This document shows, one piece after another, positions 26,265 to 35,255 of a stretch of 64,000 nt of DNA. Numbering within the stretch: position 1 is the stretch's first letter; the number at the start of each line of letters is the position of its first letter. Below the pieces are notes generated by a model. It made no database searches. It saw only the letters and a program-made list of their open reading frames with translations, and was not told the origin of the DNA. The position numbers and the translations under genes were made by a program. The stretch covers positions 6,110,053 to 6,174,052 of the forward strand of contig NC_020504.1 of NCBI RefSeq assembly GCF_000349325.1. Reading direction: 5' to 3'. This DNA comes from Streptomyces davaonensis JCM 4913. GTDB taxonomy: Bacteria > Actinomycetota > Actinomycetes > Streptomycetales > Streptomycetaceae.

Positions 26265-27955
26265 CTCACGACCACGACCTGGTGCTCCGCCCCACCGCCG
26301 CCCAGACGGAGGCCGCGCTGAATCCTCCCCCCGGCCGCAACGGCGGAGACCTGGTCGTGGAGACACTGGCCGGGCTCGGCGCGACCACCGTCTTCGGCCT
26401 GCCCGGCCAGCACGCCCTCGGCATGTTCGACGCACTGCGCCGCAGCGATCTGCGCTACATCGGGCTGCGGGTGGAGAACAACGCCGGGTTCGCGGCGGAC
26501 GCGTACGGCCGGATCACCGGTGAGGCGGCCCCGCTGCTGCTGTCGACCGGACCCGGCGCGCTGACCTCGCTGGCCGCGCTCCAGGAGGCGGCCGCCGCGT
26601 CGGCACCGGTGCTGGCGATCAGCAGCCAGGTTCCGACAGCGGGCCTGGGCGGCGGCAGGCACGGCTATCTGCACGAACTCCCCGACCAGTCGGCCTCGTT
26701 CCGGGGCGTGGTGAAGTCCGTGCACACCGTCCGTACGCAGTCGCAGATCCCGTCCGCCGTCGCGGCGGCCTGGAAGTCGGCGCTGACCGCCCCGCACGGC
26801 CCGGTGTGGGTGGAGATCCCGCAGGACGTGCTGCTCGCCGAAACCTCGCTCCCGGTGGTGACGGGCGGCGACGCCTTCCCCGAAGAGCTCCCTCCGCGTC
26901 CCGAACTGACCGCGGTGGCCGCCGACTTGCTCTCCAGGGCCGAGCGCCCGGCGATCATCGCGGGCGGCGGGGTCGTACGGGCGGACGCCAGCGGCAAGCT
27001 CCGGCAGCTCGCCGAGCTGCTCCAGGCGCCGGTCGTCACCACCCCCGGTGGCAAGGGCGCGTTCCCGTGGACGCATCCGCTGTCCCTCCAGTCGTGGCTG
27101 GAGGACCGGTACACCACGGACTTCCTGGAGGACGCGGACGTCCTGCTGGTGGTGGGCTCCGGTCTGGGTGAACTCTCCTCCAACTACCACACGTTCAAGC
27201 CGCGCGGCCGGGTCGTCCAGATCGAGGCGGACCTCGGGAAGCTGGAGTCCAACCACCCCGCGCTCGGCATCCACGCGGACGCCCGGCTCGCGCTTCAGGC
27301 GCTGCTGGAGACGGTGGAGAGGCGTACGGACGACTCGGCGCCGGAGCGGGTCCGGGACGTGCTGTCCCGTGTGAAGGAACGCATCGCGTCCCAGGAACTC
27401 ACCCTGGAGCAGGACGTGTTGGCGTCGGTCCGGGGGGCCCTGCCCGCCGACTCGCCCTCCTTCTGGGACATGACGATCCTGGCGTACTGGGCCTGGTCCG
27501 CCTTCGACGCCAAGGGCCCGAACCACATGCACTCCGCCCAGGGCGCCGGCGGCCTCGGCTACGGCTTCCCCGCGGCGCTCGGCGCGGCGGCGGCCGACCC
27601 GACCCGGCCGGTGCTGGCGGTCTCCGGCGACGGGGGCGCGCTGTACTCCATCGCGGAACTGGCGACGGCCCGCCAGTACGACCTGAACGTCACCTGGCTG
27701 ATCATCGACGACGGCGGCTACGGCATCCTGCGCGAGTACATGACGGACGCCTTCGGGCAGCCCACGGCGACCGAACTGACCCGCCCGGACTATGTGGCCC
27801 TGGCCGAGTCCTTCGGCGTGCCCGGGGTGCGTACGACGCCGGAGACGCTGGCGGCGGACCTGGCGAAGGCGCTGGCGGCGCCGGGGCCCTCCGTCGTCGT
27901 ACTCCCGGCGGTGCTGCGGATGTTCGCACCCACACACCTGACCTCGGAGCGGTAG
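26261..27955 (+). CDS. Thiamine-diphosphate-dependent decarboxylase/carboligase
   Basis: 564 residues from the GTG at 26261 overlapping the ureohydrolase stop. Three-domain acetolactate synthase/benzoylformate decarboxylase fold: PYR domain with the activating Glu in [14 protein letters not shown], central domain [13 protein letters not shown], and PP domain [22 protein letters not shown]. The GDG motif is followed by IIDDGGYG, with Asp-Asp where Asn-Asn is usual. Likely acts on a 2-keto acid formed downstream of the amine; exact reaction unknown. Its last 166 bp are overlapped antisense by the XRE regulator gene. Confidence 0.85.
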   Translation: MTHDHDLVLRPTAAQTEAALNPPPGRNGGDLVVETLAGLGATTVFGLPGQHALGMFDALRRSDLRYIGLRVENNAGFAADAYGRITGEAAPLLLSTGPGALTSLAALQEAAAASAPVLAISSQVPTAGLGGGRHGYLHELPDQSASFRGVVKSVHTVRTQSQIPSAVAAAWKSALTAPHGPVWVEIPQDVLLAETSLPVVTGGDAFPEELPPRPELTAVAADLLSRAERPAIIAGGGVVRADASGKLRQLAELLQAPVVTTPGGKGAFPWTHPLSLQSWLEDRYTTDFLEDADVLLVVGSGLGELSSNYHTFKPRGRVVQIEADLGKLESNHPALGIHADARLALQALLETVERRTDDSAPERVRDVLSRVKERIASQELTLEQDVLASVRGALPADSPSFWDMTILAYWAWSAFDAKGPNHMHSAQGAGGLGYGFPAALGAAAADPTRPVLAVSGDGGALYSIAELATARQYDLNVTWLIIDDGGYGILREYMTDAFGQPTATELTRPDYVALAESFGVPGVRTTPETLAADLAKALAAPGPSVVVLPAVLRMFAPTHLTSER

Positions 27956-28758
27956 AAGCTGAGGTTGATCCGGGCCCCGGGTGCGACGATCGGCTCGGCC
28001 AGACAGGTGGCCAGCCGGCCGGGGCCGTGGACGGCGTGGTGGACGGGCAGCTCCGAGCCGTCGACGTGCGGGAGGGGCACGGAGGCGGAGGCGCGGTAGA
28101 GCGGCCCGGCCAACGGGTCGGCGAGGACGTCCCGTTCGAGCGCGGCGAGCCCGGTGCTCCCCGGGCGGAGCGCCACGGCCTGCTTGAGGAACGGCATGAC
28201 GGCCGGGGCCCAGGCGGTCGGCCAGTCCCGCAGTGTTCCGGTGCGTATCTCGGGGTCCAGGAGCAGACCGCGCATGATGTTGGCCGGGGCGTGTCCTTCG
28301 GGGAAGAGCAGCCGGTAGTCCTCGTTGTGGGCGACGACGTCGAACTCCGCGTTGCTCACATACGCGATCGCCCCGCTCACCCGGTCGAGCAGCCCCTGCC
28401 ACATCCCCGACAGCGACATTCCCGAGCTGTCGTGCAACGTGCGGGGCGGGTTCTCCGTGCGGGTCAGCTGCCACAGGAAGGTCCATTCCTGCTCGCTGAA
28501 CTCCAGGGTCCGCGCGACCGCGGTGAGGAAGTCGGCGGCCGGCCGGACGAGTTGACCGTTCTCGAACCGGTTGTACGTCCCCCGGGCGCGCGCCAGCAGC
28601 TCGTCCATCTGCTCCTGACTCAACCCCACGGCCCGCCGCCCGGGCCCGCCCGAACGCCGCGGGAATCCCTTGGCGACGGGGTCGATGGCAGCCCGCCGCG
28701 CCTGAAGCACCTTCTTCAGCGCCGCTCGGTCGCCGGTGTTGAGTCGCATGGGTCGCAT
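27790..28758 (-). CDS. XRE-family regulator with MmyB-type ligand-binding domain
   Basis: 322 residues from the ATG at 28758; a GTG at 28824 or ATG at 28749 is possible and no strong ribosome site decides it. N-terminal XRE HTH (LSQEQMDELLARARGTYNRFENGQLVRPAADFLTAVARTL) is followed by an MmyB-like PAS-type domain (GAIAYVSNAEFDVVAHNEDYRLLFP, NIMRGLLLDPEIR). The family end normally comes near [12 protein letters not shown]. Here about 50 extra residues, rich in Ser/Ala/Thr, are read antisense from the TPP enzyme gene. Could regulate the neighbouring catabolic genes. Confidence 0.78.
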   Translation of the reverse strand: MRPMRLNTGDRAALKKVLQARRAAIDPVAKGFPRRSGGPGRRAVGLSQEQMDELLARARGTYNRFENGQLVRPAADFLTAVARTLEFSEQEWTFLWQLTRTENPPRTLHDSSGMSLSGMWQGLLDRVSGAIAYVSNAEFDVVAHNEDYRLLFPEGHAPANIMRGLLLDPEIRTGTLRDWPTAWAPAVMPFLKQAVALRPGSTGLAALERDVLADPLAGPLYRASASVPLPHVDGSELPVHHAVHGPGRLATCLAEPIVAPGARINLSFYRSEVRCVGANIRSTAGSTTTEGPGAASAFARSAASVSGVVRTPGTPKDSARAT

Positions 28759-28840
28759 TATCTGCAAAAACTGCACGTGGAAAGAGAGATCGTCGCGGGT
28801 GAGACTCCTGGTCGGAACGGTCACGGAACGGCCGGAGCGA

Positions 28841-28885
28841 CGTACCCCGCACGAGGGTGACTGGGGAGCCCTTGTGCGGGGTACG
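28841..28885 (-). terminator. Strong terminator after endonuclease I gene
   Basis: Perfect 12-nt arms CGTACCCCGCAC and GTGCGGGGTACG, extended inward by one G.U and four more pairs, with an 11-13 nt loop. The hairpin lies 14 bp beyond the stop at 28900 (minus strand) and insulates it from the XRE gene. Confidence 0.78.
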
Positions 28886-28899
28886 GAGGTGCCGCGTGA

Positions 28900-29700
28900 C
28901 TACCAGATCGCCTCGACCCACTCCGGGTGGTCGATGAACGGGTTCCGGTTGCCCTGGTAGTTGGAGTAGATGACGTTGTTGCGGCGCTCCTCGAAGGCGT
29001 CCGGCGGGTCCTCGTCGTTCCAGGCCTTCAGGACCGAGAGGCGGCCGTGGTAGGGCACGCTGCCGTTGATGGAGTCGTTGGCCTCCAGGTTGGGCCAGCT
29101 GTCGTCGCCCTCGTAGCGGACGGCCATGTAGAGGATCATGCGGGCCACGTCGCCCTTGACGGCGTCGCGGGGCTCGAAGGAGTTGGAGTCGGTCAGGCTG
29201 CCACCGGAGTTGGTGAAGCTGCTGCCGCCGTTGTCGAAGTCCTTGTTGCCGCGGATGGAGTTGACCGTCACGTCCTCCGGGCGCAGGTGGTGCAGGTCGG
29301 TGCCCGGACCGGCCGAGGTGCCGAAGTCGCCGTGGGACTGCGCCCAGACGTGCTCACGGTTCCAGTCGCCGGAGTCGCCGCCGTTCAGCGACTTGCTGCG
29401 GGAGATGCCCGAGTACAGCAGCTTGACGTTGTTGCTGTTGTTCGGGTCCTGGTCCGTGACCTTCAGCGCCTCCCAGACCGCGGAGTACGACAGCTTGGTC
29501 TGCGGAGAGATGATCGTGTGCAGCGCGCTCTTCAGGCTGGTGCCGGACTTGCCGATCGCGTTCTTGTAGTACGTGCTGTCATAGGCGGTCGTGGTGGCCG
29601 CGGCGGGGGTCGCGGTGAGAGCGGGGGCACTGAGCCCGACCAGGACCGTGGCGGTGGCGAGGGCCACCGCCTTCCAGCGGGGTATGCGTGTCGCCAGCAT
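28900..29700 (-). CDS. Secreted endonuclease I family nuclease
   Basis: 266 residues with a signal peptide (AVALATATVLVGLSAPALTATPAAA). The endonuclease I/Bsn fold with a His-Me finger core is seen in DWNREHVWAQSHGDFG and GTDLHHLRPEDVTVNSIRGNKDF; the NREHVWPQS-type block supplies the catalytic His. It would degrade extracellular DNA or RNA for nutrient recovery. Single gene with its own strong terminator. Four cysteine-free, consistent with many secreted family members. Specific substrate preference is not readable. Confidence 0.9.
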   Translation of the reverse strand: MLATRIPRWKAVALATATVLVGLSAPALTATPAAATTTAYDSTYYKNAIGKSGTSLKSALHTIISPQTKLSYSAVWEALKVTDQDPNNSNNVKLLYSGISRSKSLNGGDSGDWNREHVWAQSHGDFGTSAGPGTDLHHLRPEDVTVNSIRGNKDFDNGGSSFTNSGGSLTDSNSFEPRDAVKGDVARMILYMAVRYEGDDSWPNLEANDSINGSVPYHGRLSVLKAWNDEDPPDAFEERRNNVIYSNYQGNRNPFIDHPEWVEAIW

Positions 29701-29772
29701 GTGGGGAGTCCGATCTACGCGGGTTGATTGAAGGCGGCACCAGGGAGAGTGACATGCACATGCGGCTGTGTA

Positions 29773-29793
29773 AATGGACTTCGCGTGTCCATT
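29773..29793. promoter_or_regulatory. Inverted repeat in nuclease/hydrolase divergent region
   Basis: Perfect 7-nt arms AATGGAC and GTCCATT with a 7-nt spacer lie in the 248-bp region between the endonuclease I gene and the beta-lactamase-like gene. They are an operator candidate; no other clear signal is seen in this region. Confidence 0.4.
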
Positions 29794-29948
29794 GGGTGAC
29801 CTGAAACGGCAAATCGGCCGTTGTCCACGCGAGTTGACACGTGAGAACGACCGCAGGCCGGGCGGGGAGGTAGCGGGTCAGGTAACGGCTCGTACAACCC
29901 TTCCGCAACGCCTACAACCATTGCCGCGGACTCGTGAGTCAACAGGGC

Positions 29949-30788
29949 ATGACTCACCGGATATCCAGACGTGCCAGATGGGTGGCGGGCGGCGTGCTCG
30001 TCGCCTCTGTGGCCGCCGTCACACCCGCGAGCGCCGCGACGCCCACCGTCAGTTGTACGTCCGCCAAGGCCGGGCTCGCCGACAAGCTGAAGAAGGACAT
30101 CACCGCCGCGCTGGCGACCCGTAAGGGAACCATCGCCGTCGGGGTCTACGACCGGGTCACCAAGACCACCTGCACGCTGCGCCCGTCCACCGCCTTCGAC
30201 TCCGCCAGCGTCGTGAAGGTCACCGTCCTCGCCACCCTGCTGTGGGACGCGCAGAAGACCGGCCGGGCCCTCACCAGCCGGGAGAAGACCCTCGCCACGG
30301 CCATGATCACAAAGTCGGACAACGCCTCCACCACCACCCTGTGGAAGCAGCTCGGCGTCACCAAGGTGAAGAACTTCCTCGCCGCCGCCGCGATGACGCA
30401 GACCACGCCGGGCGCCAACGGCTACTGGGGCCTGACCCAGATCACCGTCACCGACCAGCAGAAGCTGATGAAGCTCCTCACCGCCAAGAACACGGTGCTC
30501 ACCGACGACTCCCGCTGGTACATCCGCAAGCTGATGGGCGACGTGGTCTCCTCCCAGCGCTGGGGCACGCCGTACGGGGCGCCCTCCGACGTCATCGTGC
30601 ACGTCAAGAACGGCTGGCTGGAGCGGGCCACCTACGGCTGGCGGGTGCACAGCGTCGGCACCTTCAAGGGCGGCGGCCACGACTACATGATCTCGGTGCT
30701 GACCCACGGCAACAGCACCATGAACTACGGCATCACCACCATCCAGGGCGTCGCCAAGGTCATCCACCGCGATCTCACGGCGAGTTGA
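29949..30788 (+). CDS. Secreted class A beta-lactamase-like serine hydrolase
   Basis: 279 residues from the ATG at 29949 (GTG 29934 possible). Signal peptide RRARWVAGGVLVASVAAVTPASA. Penicillin-binding-type motifs: S-x-x-K in DSASVVKVTV, S-D-N in KSDNASTTT, and K-N-G (in place of K-T-G) in VHVKNGW. The omega-loop Glu of true class A enzymes is not evident. It may be a D-Ala-D-Ala peptidase-like or unassigned hydrolase rather than a resistance enzyme. Monocistronic, followed by the phytase-like gene after 48 bp. Confidence 0.82.
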   Translation: MTHRISRRARWVAGGVLVASVAAVTPASAATPTVSCTSAKAGLADKLKKDITAALATRKGTIAVGVYDRVTKTTCTLRPSTAFDSASVVKVTVLATLLWDAQKTGRALTSREKTLATAMITKSDNASTTTLWKQLGVTKVKNFLAAAAMTQTTPGANGYWGLTQITVTDQQKLMKLLTAKNTVLTDDSRWYIRKLMGDVVSSQRWGTPYGAPSDVIVHVKNGWLERATYGWRVHSVGTFKGGGHDYMISVLTHGNSTMNYGITTIQGVAKVIHRDLTAS

Positions 30789-30836
30789 CGCCTGGCGGTC
30801 TCCCGCGCTTCACCGGCCCGCCCTACGGTGACGTCC

Positions 30837-31856
30837 ATGCGCATGCGATCCGTACTCGCCGCCGCCACCGCGGCCCTGGCGGCGGCCACCTGTCTGACCG
30901 CCGCCGGTCCGTCCTACGCCAACAGCCCTCAGGGCCACGCCTGTTCGCCGTCCGTCTCCATCGACCGCTTCTCCGACGCGCTCGACAAGACGACGTACCA
31001 GGGCACGTTCGTGGGCAACTTCTCCGCGCTCGCGGTGGACCGCGACGGCTCCCTCGCGGCCGTGTCCGACCGGTCGGCCCTGTTCTCGCTGGACGGCCGG
31101 ACGCTCGCGCCGCGCTCGGTCGTCCCGCTCGCCGACGAGAGCGGCGCGGCGCTGGACTCCGAGGGCCTGGTCGTCGACCGGGACGGCACCCGGCTGATCA
31201 GCTCCGAGGGCGAACCGGCCGTCCGGCGTTACGCCGCCGACGGCCGTGTCCTCGACCGGCTCCCGGTGCCGGACGCGCTCCGGGTCGCCCCGGCCGGGCG
31301 GGCCGTCTCCAACGGCACCTTCGAGGGCCTGACCGCCTTCCGCGGCGGACTGCTGGCGGCGATGGAGTACGCGCTCTCCGGTGACACGGCGGGCATCGTC
31401 CGCCTCCAGACCTGGCACCGACACAAGGGCTCGTACGAACTCGCCGCCCAGTACGCCTACCGCGCCGACACCGGCCTCGGTGTCCCGGAGGCCACCGCGC
31501 TGCCCGACGGGCGCCTGCTCGTCCTGGAGCGCGGCTTCACCTCGGGCGTCGGCAACACCGTCCGCCTCTACCTGGCCGACCCGCGCCGGGCGAGCGACAC
31601 GAGCGCGGTCGAGTACCTCACCGGCCAGCCAGAGGTACGGCTGATCCGCAAGACCCTTCTCGCCGACATCGCCGCCTGCCCGGACCTCGGCGCGACCGCC
31701 AAGCAGCCGCAGCCGAACCCGCTCCTCGACAACATCGAGGCGATGACGGTCACCGGCCGTACGGAGAGCGGGGCGCTGAAGGTCCTGCTGGCCAGCGACG
31801 ACAACCAGAACCCCAGCCAGACGACCCGGTTCTACTACCTCAGGGTCCGGGTCTAG
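30837..31856 (+). CDS. Secreted esterase-like activity of phytase family protein
   Basis: 339 residues from the ATG at 30837. Signal peptide MRMRSVLAAATAALAAATCLTAAGPSYA. The body matches the phytase-like esterase domain: GNFSALAVDRDGSLAAVSDR, DSEGLVVDRDGTRLISSEG, NGTFEGLTAF and LLDNIEAMTV, predicted as a beta-propeller with acidic strand ends. Role likely extracellular phosphate or ester release. Its stop shares four bases with the stop of the convergent beta-propeller lipoprotein gene. Confidence 0.85.
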   Translation: MRMRSVLAAATAALAAATCLTAAGPSYANSPQGHACSPSVSIDRFSDALDKTTYQGTFVGNFSALAVDRDGSLAAVSDRSALFSLDGRTLAPRSVVPLADESGAALDSEGLVVDRDGTRLISSEGEPAVRRYAADGRVLDRLPVPDALRVAPAGRAVSNGTFEGLTAFRGGLLAAMEYALSGDTAGIVRLQTWHRHKGSYELAAQYAYRADTGLGVPEATALPDGRLLVLERGFTSGVGNTVRLYLADPRRASDTSAVEYLTGQPEVRLIRKTLLADIAACPDLGATAKQPQPNPLLDNIEAMTVTGRTESGALKVLLASDDNQNPSQTTRFYYLRVRV

Positions 31857-32971
31857 CGCGACAGTACGGCGATCCCCAACGGCCGCTGCCCCGCCGCCAG
31901 TCGGCGGGTCTCGCCCGTGTCGAGGTCGACCACCGTCAGTCCGTCCCAGTAGCCGTCCCGCGTGAAGCCACCGGTCACATAGGCCGTACGGCCCACCGCG
32001 ACGACGTCCTCATGGGGACCGTCGAGCGGGATCACCTTCTCCTGGCCGTCCGGCCGACGGACGGTCAGGGAGGGCCCCTCGTCCTGCGCCGGGTCGATCG
32101 GGCCGGTGCCCACGACGAGGAGGGTGCCGTCGGCCAGCACGCTCACGCCGTGCTGGTGCGTGTTCGCCGTCATGCGCTCCACCGTCGAGCGCCCCGTCTC
32201 CGGGTCGAGGACGACCAGTTTCTCGCCCTCGAACGGCAGCAACAGCCGCCCGTCGGAGGGGCGTACGGCCGCGTAGTGCGGCTTCAGCCAGGAGCCCAGG
32301 CCGCCTTCGGTGCCGTAGGGGGCCACCTCCACGCGCCGGGTCCCGAGAGTCGCGGTGTCGACGACGGTGACGTCGAAGGAGTCGTGGCCGGTGGCGTAGA
32401 CGTGCCGGCCGTCCGGGGAGACGTCCACGTCGAAGGGGCGGCGCCCGGTGTGCGCGGTGCCGGTGACCTTCAGGGTGCGGGTGTCGATGGCCTCCAACGT
32501 CCCGTTGCCGCCGGGCACGTTGACACCGACGTACACCGTGCCGCCGTCCGGCGCGAGGGCGATGCCCATGCCGCCGCCGCGGTACTCGCCGTAGGTGGGT
32601 TCGCCGAGGTCCGGCGTCTCGTACGGGATCAGCGCGAGGCGTTCACGCGTGCGGGTGTCCACCACCGCGACGCCCTCCGCCGTGGCGACCCAGGCGCGGC
32701 CGTCCTCCCCTACGACGAGCCCGTAGGGGGCGGTGCCGACCCGTACCGAGCCGAGCGGGCCCTCGGCGGGGTCGACGAAGGTGACCGTGTCGGCACCGAA
32801 GTCGGTGACGAGGAGGGTGGTGTTCGGGGCGGACGTCGGCATGCGGGCACTCCCGGTGGGCTGGCGGGTGGTGGGTTCGGTGGACGCGGACGGGGCCGGG
32901 GTCGTGTCGCAGGCGGTGAGCAGGACGGCCGCGGCGGCGAGGGCCAGGACGGTGGTGCGCAGCGCGGGCAT
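31853..32971 (-). CDS. YncE-like beta-propeller lipoprotein
   Basis: 372 residues. Signal MPALRTTVLALAAAAVLLTACDT has a lipobox LTAC, so it is lipid-anchored outside the membrane. The rest is a seven-bladed YncE/40-residue-repeat propeller, with repeated units such as NTTLLVTDFGADTVTFVDP, RPFDVDVSPDGRHVYATGHD and EDVVAVGRTAYVTGGFTRDG. No catalytic residues identified. It follows hbpS by 85 bp on the same strand, so a role at the cell surface with HbpS is possible but not shown. Confidence 0.83.
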   Translation of the reverse strand: MPALRTTVLALAAAAVLLTACDTTPAPSASTEPTTRQPTGSARMPTSAPNTTLLVTDFGADTVTFVDPAEGPLGSVRVGTAPYGLVVGEDGRAWVATAEGVAVVDTRTRERLALIPYETPDLGEPTYGEYRGGGMGIALAPDGGTVYVGVNVPGGNGTLEAIDTRTLKVTGTAHTGRRPFDVDVSPDGRHVYATGHDSFDVTVVDTATLGTRRVEVAPYGTEGGLGSWLKPHYAAVRPSDGRLLLPFEGEKLVVLDPETGRSTVERMTANTHQHGVSVLADGTLLVVGTGPIDPAQDEGPSLTVRRPDGQEKVIPLDGPHEDVVAVGRTAYVTGGFTRDGYWDGLTVVDLDTGETRRLAAGQRPLGIAVLSR

Positions 32972-33056
32972 TTCGTGCCTCCGGTCGTGCCTACGGTCGT
33001 GCCTGCGGGAAACGGGTCCGGGCGCCCACGCGGGGCGCCCGGGAGGGACAGGAGCG

Positions 33057-33608
33057 TCAGCCGGCCAGCTCGGCCACGCCCGCCTGCGCGAACTTCTCGT
33101 CCAGCGCGCCGGACGGGGCGCCCGCCACGCCGATACCCGCGATCGGGGCGTTGTTCGCGGTGACCGGGGCGCCGCCGCCCAGGAACAGGGTGCCCGGGAT
33201 GTCCTTCAGGTTCGGGGTCTGCTCCAGCCGCTCGGCCAGCTCGGAGGTGGGGGCGTTCCAGGAGACCGCGGTGAACGCCTTGCGGATCGCGGACTCGTAG
33301 GACTGCGGTCCCGCGCCGTCGCCGCGCAGGGTCACCAGGGTGTTGCCGTTGCGGTCGACCACGGCGACGGAGACCCGCTGGTTCTCCTTCTTCGCCGCCT
33401 CCAGGACCGCCTCGGCGGCGTCGGTGGCCGCGGCGATCGACAGGTGCGTGGAGGTGATGGTGTCCGAGGACTTCACCGCGGCGGGCCGGGCCTGCGCGGC
33501 GGTCGGGGCCGAGGCGCTGGCGGACACGGCGCCGAAGGTACCGGCGGCCACGGCCGCGAGGACGACGCCGCCGGTGGCGATGCGGGCACGCCGGGAGATC
33601 TTCTTCAT
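33057..33608 (-). CDS. hbpS: Extracellular haem-binding protein HbpS (GlcG/HbpS family)
   Basis: 183 residues, N-terminal signal MKKISRRARIATGGVVLAAVAA with twin Arg, so probably exported. The GlcG/HbpS fold is seen in VSVAVVDRNGNTLVTLRGDGAGPQSYESAIRKAFTAVSW and GTLFLGGGAPV...APIAGIGVAGAPSGALDEKFAQAG. A D-A-A-E motif (residues 63-66) could match the surface iron-binding DxxE described for S. reticuli HbpS. Established there: haem and iron load HbpS, which modulates the SenS kinase under redox stress. The senS-senR genes lie divergently next to it, matching the known locus. Confidence 0.88.
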   Translation of the reverse strand: MKKISRRARIATGGVVLAAVAAGTFGAVSASASAPTAAQARPAAVKSSDTITSTHLSIAAATDAAEAVLEAAKKENQRVSVAVVDRNGNTLVTLRGDGAGPQSYESAIRKAFTAVSWNAPTSELAERLEQTPNLKDIPGTLFLGGGAPVTANNAPIAGIGVAGAPSGALDEKFAQAGVAELAG

Positions 33609-33664
33609 GGCTCAGCAACTCCTGGGAGATTCGGTGGGAGCGGATTGCGCTTCGGTATCCAGCC

Positions 33665-33684
33665 TGGGCCCGGATCCGGGCCCA
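33665..33684. promoter_or_regulatory. 20-bp perfect palindrome between hbpS and senS
   Basis: TGGGCCCGGATCCGGGCCCA is perfectly self-complementary and sits 57 bp before hbpS and 156 bp before the senS ATG. It is a candidate site for SenR or another regulator, or a hairpin. In a GC-rich genome, 20-bp perfection is unlikely by chance, but no motif match is known to me. Confidence 0.5.
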
Positions 33685-33839
33685 CCCGTCGGCGTTCCGG
33701 CTGGTCGCGCGGGGCGGATCGGCTGATACGGGGGTCATCCGAACGGTTGACCCCGGGCCCGGCGGGACGGGGGACACTGGAGGTGTTTGTCCAGTTCACC
33801 GCCGACCGGCGGGCTCATCGGGAAGGCGGTGAAGACGGC

Positions 33840-35255
33840 ATGCCGACACCACGGCACGTCGAGCCGGGCCGGGTCCCGGGCGGGCTCGGACGCCTCGGCG
33901 GCCCCAACGGGTCCGGCGCCCCCGCCGACCCAGGCACCCCGGACGCCCGCGGGCCCGCTGCCGCGCCCGGCGACGCGGGGTCGGCCCCCGACATCCCGGA
34001 CACCCGCGAACGCGTCGCGATCCCCGACGCCCCCGGCACCCCCGCCGACCCCGACGCCCGCCGGCTCGCCGCCGTCATGCACGCCACCTTCTTCCTCCTG
34101 CTCGGCACCTCCATGGCGCGCTACATCCAGCGGCACGGCGGTGAACCCCGCGCCCCCTGGGTGATCGCGCTGGCCGTGGTCCTCGGCGTGCTGTACGTCA
34201 TGGGACGGTTCGGCGACCGGTCGGATCTCGTGGTCGCCCGGCCCGCCGCGTCCCGGCCGACCCCGCCCCGGCTCCTCTGGCTCGGTGCCGTCGTCGCCGT
34301 ATGGGTCGTCCTGGTCGCCCTCGCCCCCAGCTTCGCCTGGGTCGCCGTCCCCCTCTTCTACGTCGCCCTGCGCCACCTTCCGCCGGGCGCCGCCTACGCC
34401 CTGGTCGGCGTGCTCACCGTGTTCGTGATCGTCGCCCAACTCCAGCTCGCCCCGCGGTTCGACCTCGACCTGGTGGTCGGCCCGGCCGCCGTCGCCGGAT
34501 TCGCCACCGCGGTCTTCGTGCAGCTGCGCCGGCAGGCGGCCCGCCAGCGCGCCCTCATCGACGACCTGGTCCGCACCCGCCGCGAGCTGGCCGCCACCGA
34601 GCGCCGCGAGGGCACCCTCGCCGAACGCCAGCGCCTGGCCATGGAGATCCACGACACCCTCGCCCAGGGCCTGTCCAGCCAGCAGATGCTGCTCCAGGCC
34701 GCCGAGCGGATCTGGGAGTCGGACCCGGCCAAGGCCCGCGCACACGTCCGTACCGCCGAGTCCGTCGCCGAGCACAACCTCACCGAGGCCCGCCGCTTCG
34801 TGCACGACCTCGCCCCCGCCGATCTGGCCCGGGGCGGCGGGCTCGGCGAGGCACTGCGGACGCTCGCCGCGCGCGAGTCCGGCGAGGCGCTCACCGTCCG
34901 CGTCCACCTCGACGACGCCGGCCGTGCCCCCGAGCTGCCCGACCGGGTCCAGTCGGCGCTGCTGCGGATCGCGCAGGGCGCCCTGGCGAACGTACGGGAG
35001 CACTCCGGGGCGGCCTCCGCCGCGCTGACCCTCACGCTCCTCGACGACCAGGCCGTCCTGGACGTCGCCGACGACGGCCACGGCTTCGACCCGGCCGCGC
35101 TGGCGGCCCCGTCCGGGGTGCGGGGGCACGGGCTGCCCGCGATCCGGGCCCGGGTGCGCCAGCTCGGCGGCACCCTGACCGTGGAGTCGGCGCCCGGCGA
35201 GGGCACGGTTCTGTCCGCCGCGATCCCCCTGGAGAACACGGAGAGCAGCCCATGA
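33840..35255 (+). CDS. senS: Sensor histidine kinase SenS
   Basis: 471 residues from the ATG at 33840; a GTG at 33783 would add 19. A Pro/Gly/Ala-rich N-terminal stretch of about 80 residues is followed by about five membrane helices (FFLLLGTSMA, PWVIALAVVLGVLYVM, LLWLGAVVAVWVVLVALAP, AAYALVGVLTVFVIVAQL, VVGPAAVAGFATAVFVQL). Cytoplasmic NarL-type kinase part: H-box AMEIHDTLAQGLSSQQMLLQ and ATPase LDVADDGHGFDP. Partner of SenR (ATGA overlap) and of the divergent HbpS, which acts as its extracellular accessory sensor in S. reticuli. Confidence 0.87.
   Translation: MPTPRHVEPGRVPGGLGRLGGPNGSGAPADPGTPDARGPAAAPGDAGSAPDIPDTRERVAIPDAPGTPADPDARRLAAVMHATFFLLLGTSMARYIQRHGGEPRAPWVIALAVVLGVLYVMGRFGDRSDLVVARPAASRPTPPRLLWLGAVVAVWVVLVALAPSFAWVAVPLFYVALRHLPPGAAYALVGVLTVFVIVAQLQLAPRFDLDLVVGPAAVAGFATAVFVQLRRQAARQRALIDDLVRTRRELAATERREGTLAERQRLAMEIHDTLAQGLSSQQMLLQAAERIWESDPAKARAHVRTAESVAEHNLTEARRFVHDLAPADLARGGGLGEALRTLAARESGEALTVRVHLDDAGRAPELPDRVQSALLRIAQGALANVREHSGAASAALTLTLLDDQAVLDVADDGHGFDPAALAAPSGVRGHGLPAIRARVRQLGGTLTVESAPGEGTVLSAAIPLENTESSP

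Noticed and set aside
26171..28921. 916-codon minus-strand open frame covering the TPP enzyme
   Set aside because: Arg/Gly-rich shadow without a domain; both real genes here have recognisable proteins.
29949..30788. Calling the beta-lactamase-like gene an antibiotic-resistance gene
   Set aside because: K-T-G is K-N-G and no clear catalytic Glu; family placement does not show resistance.
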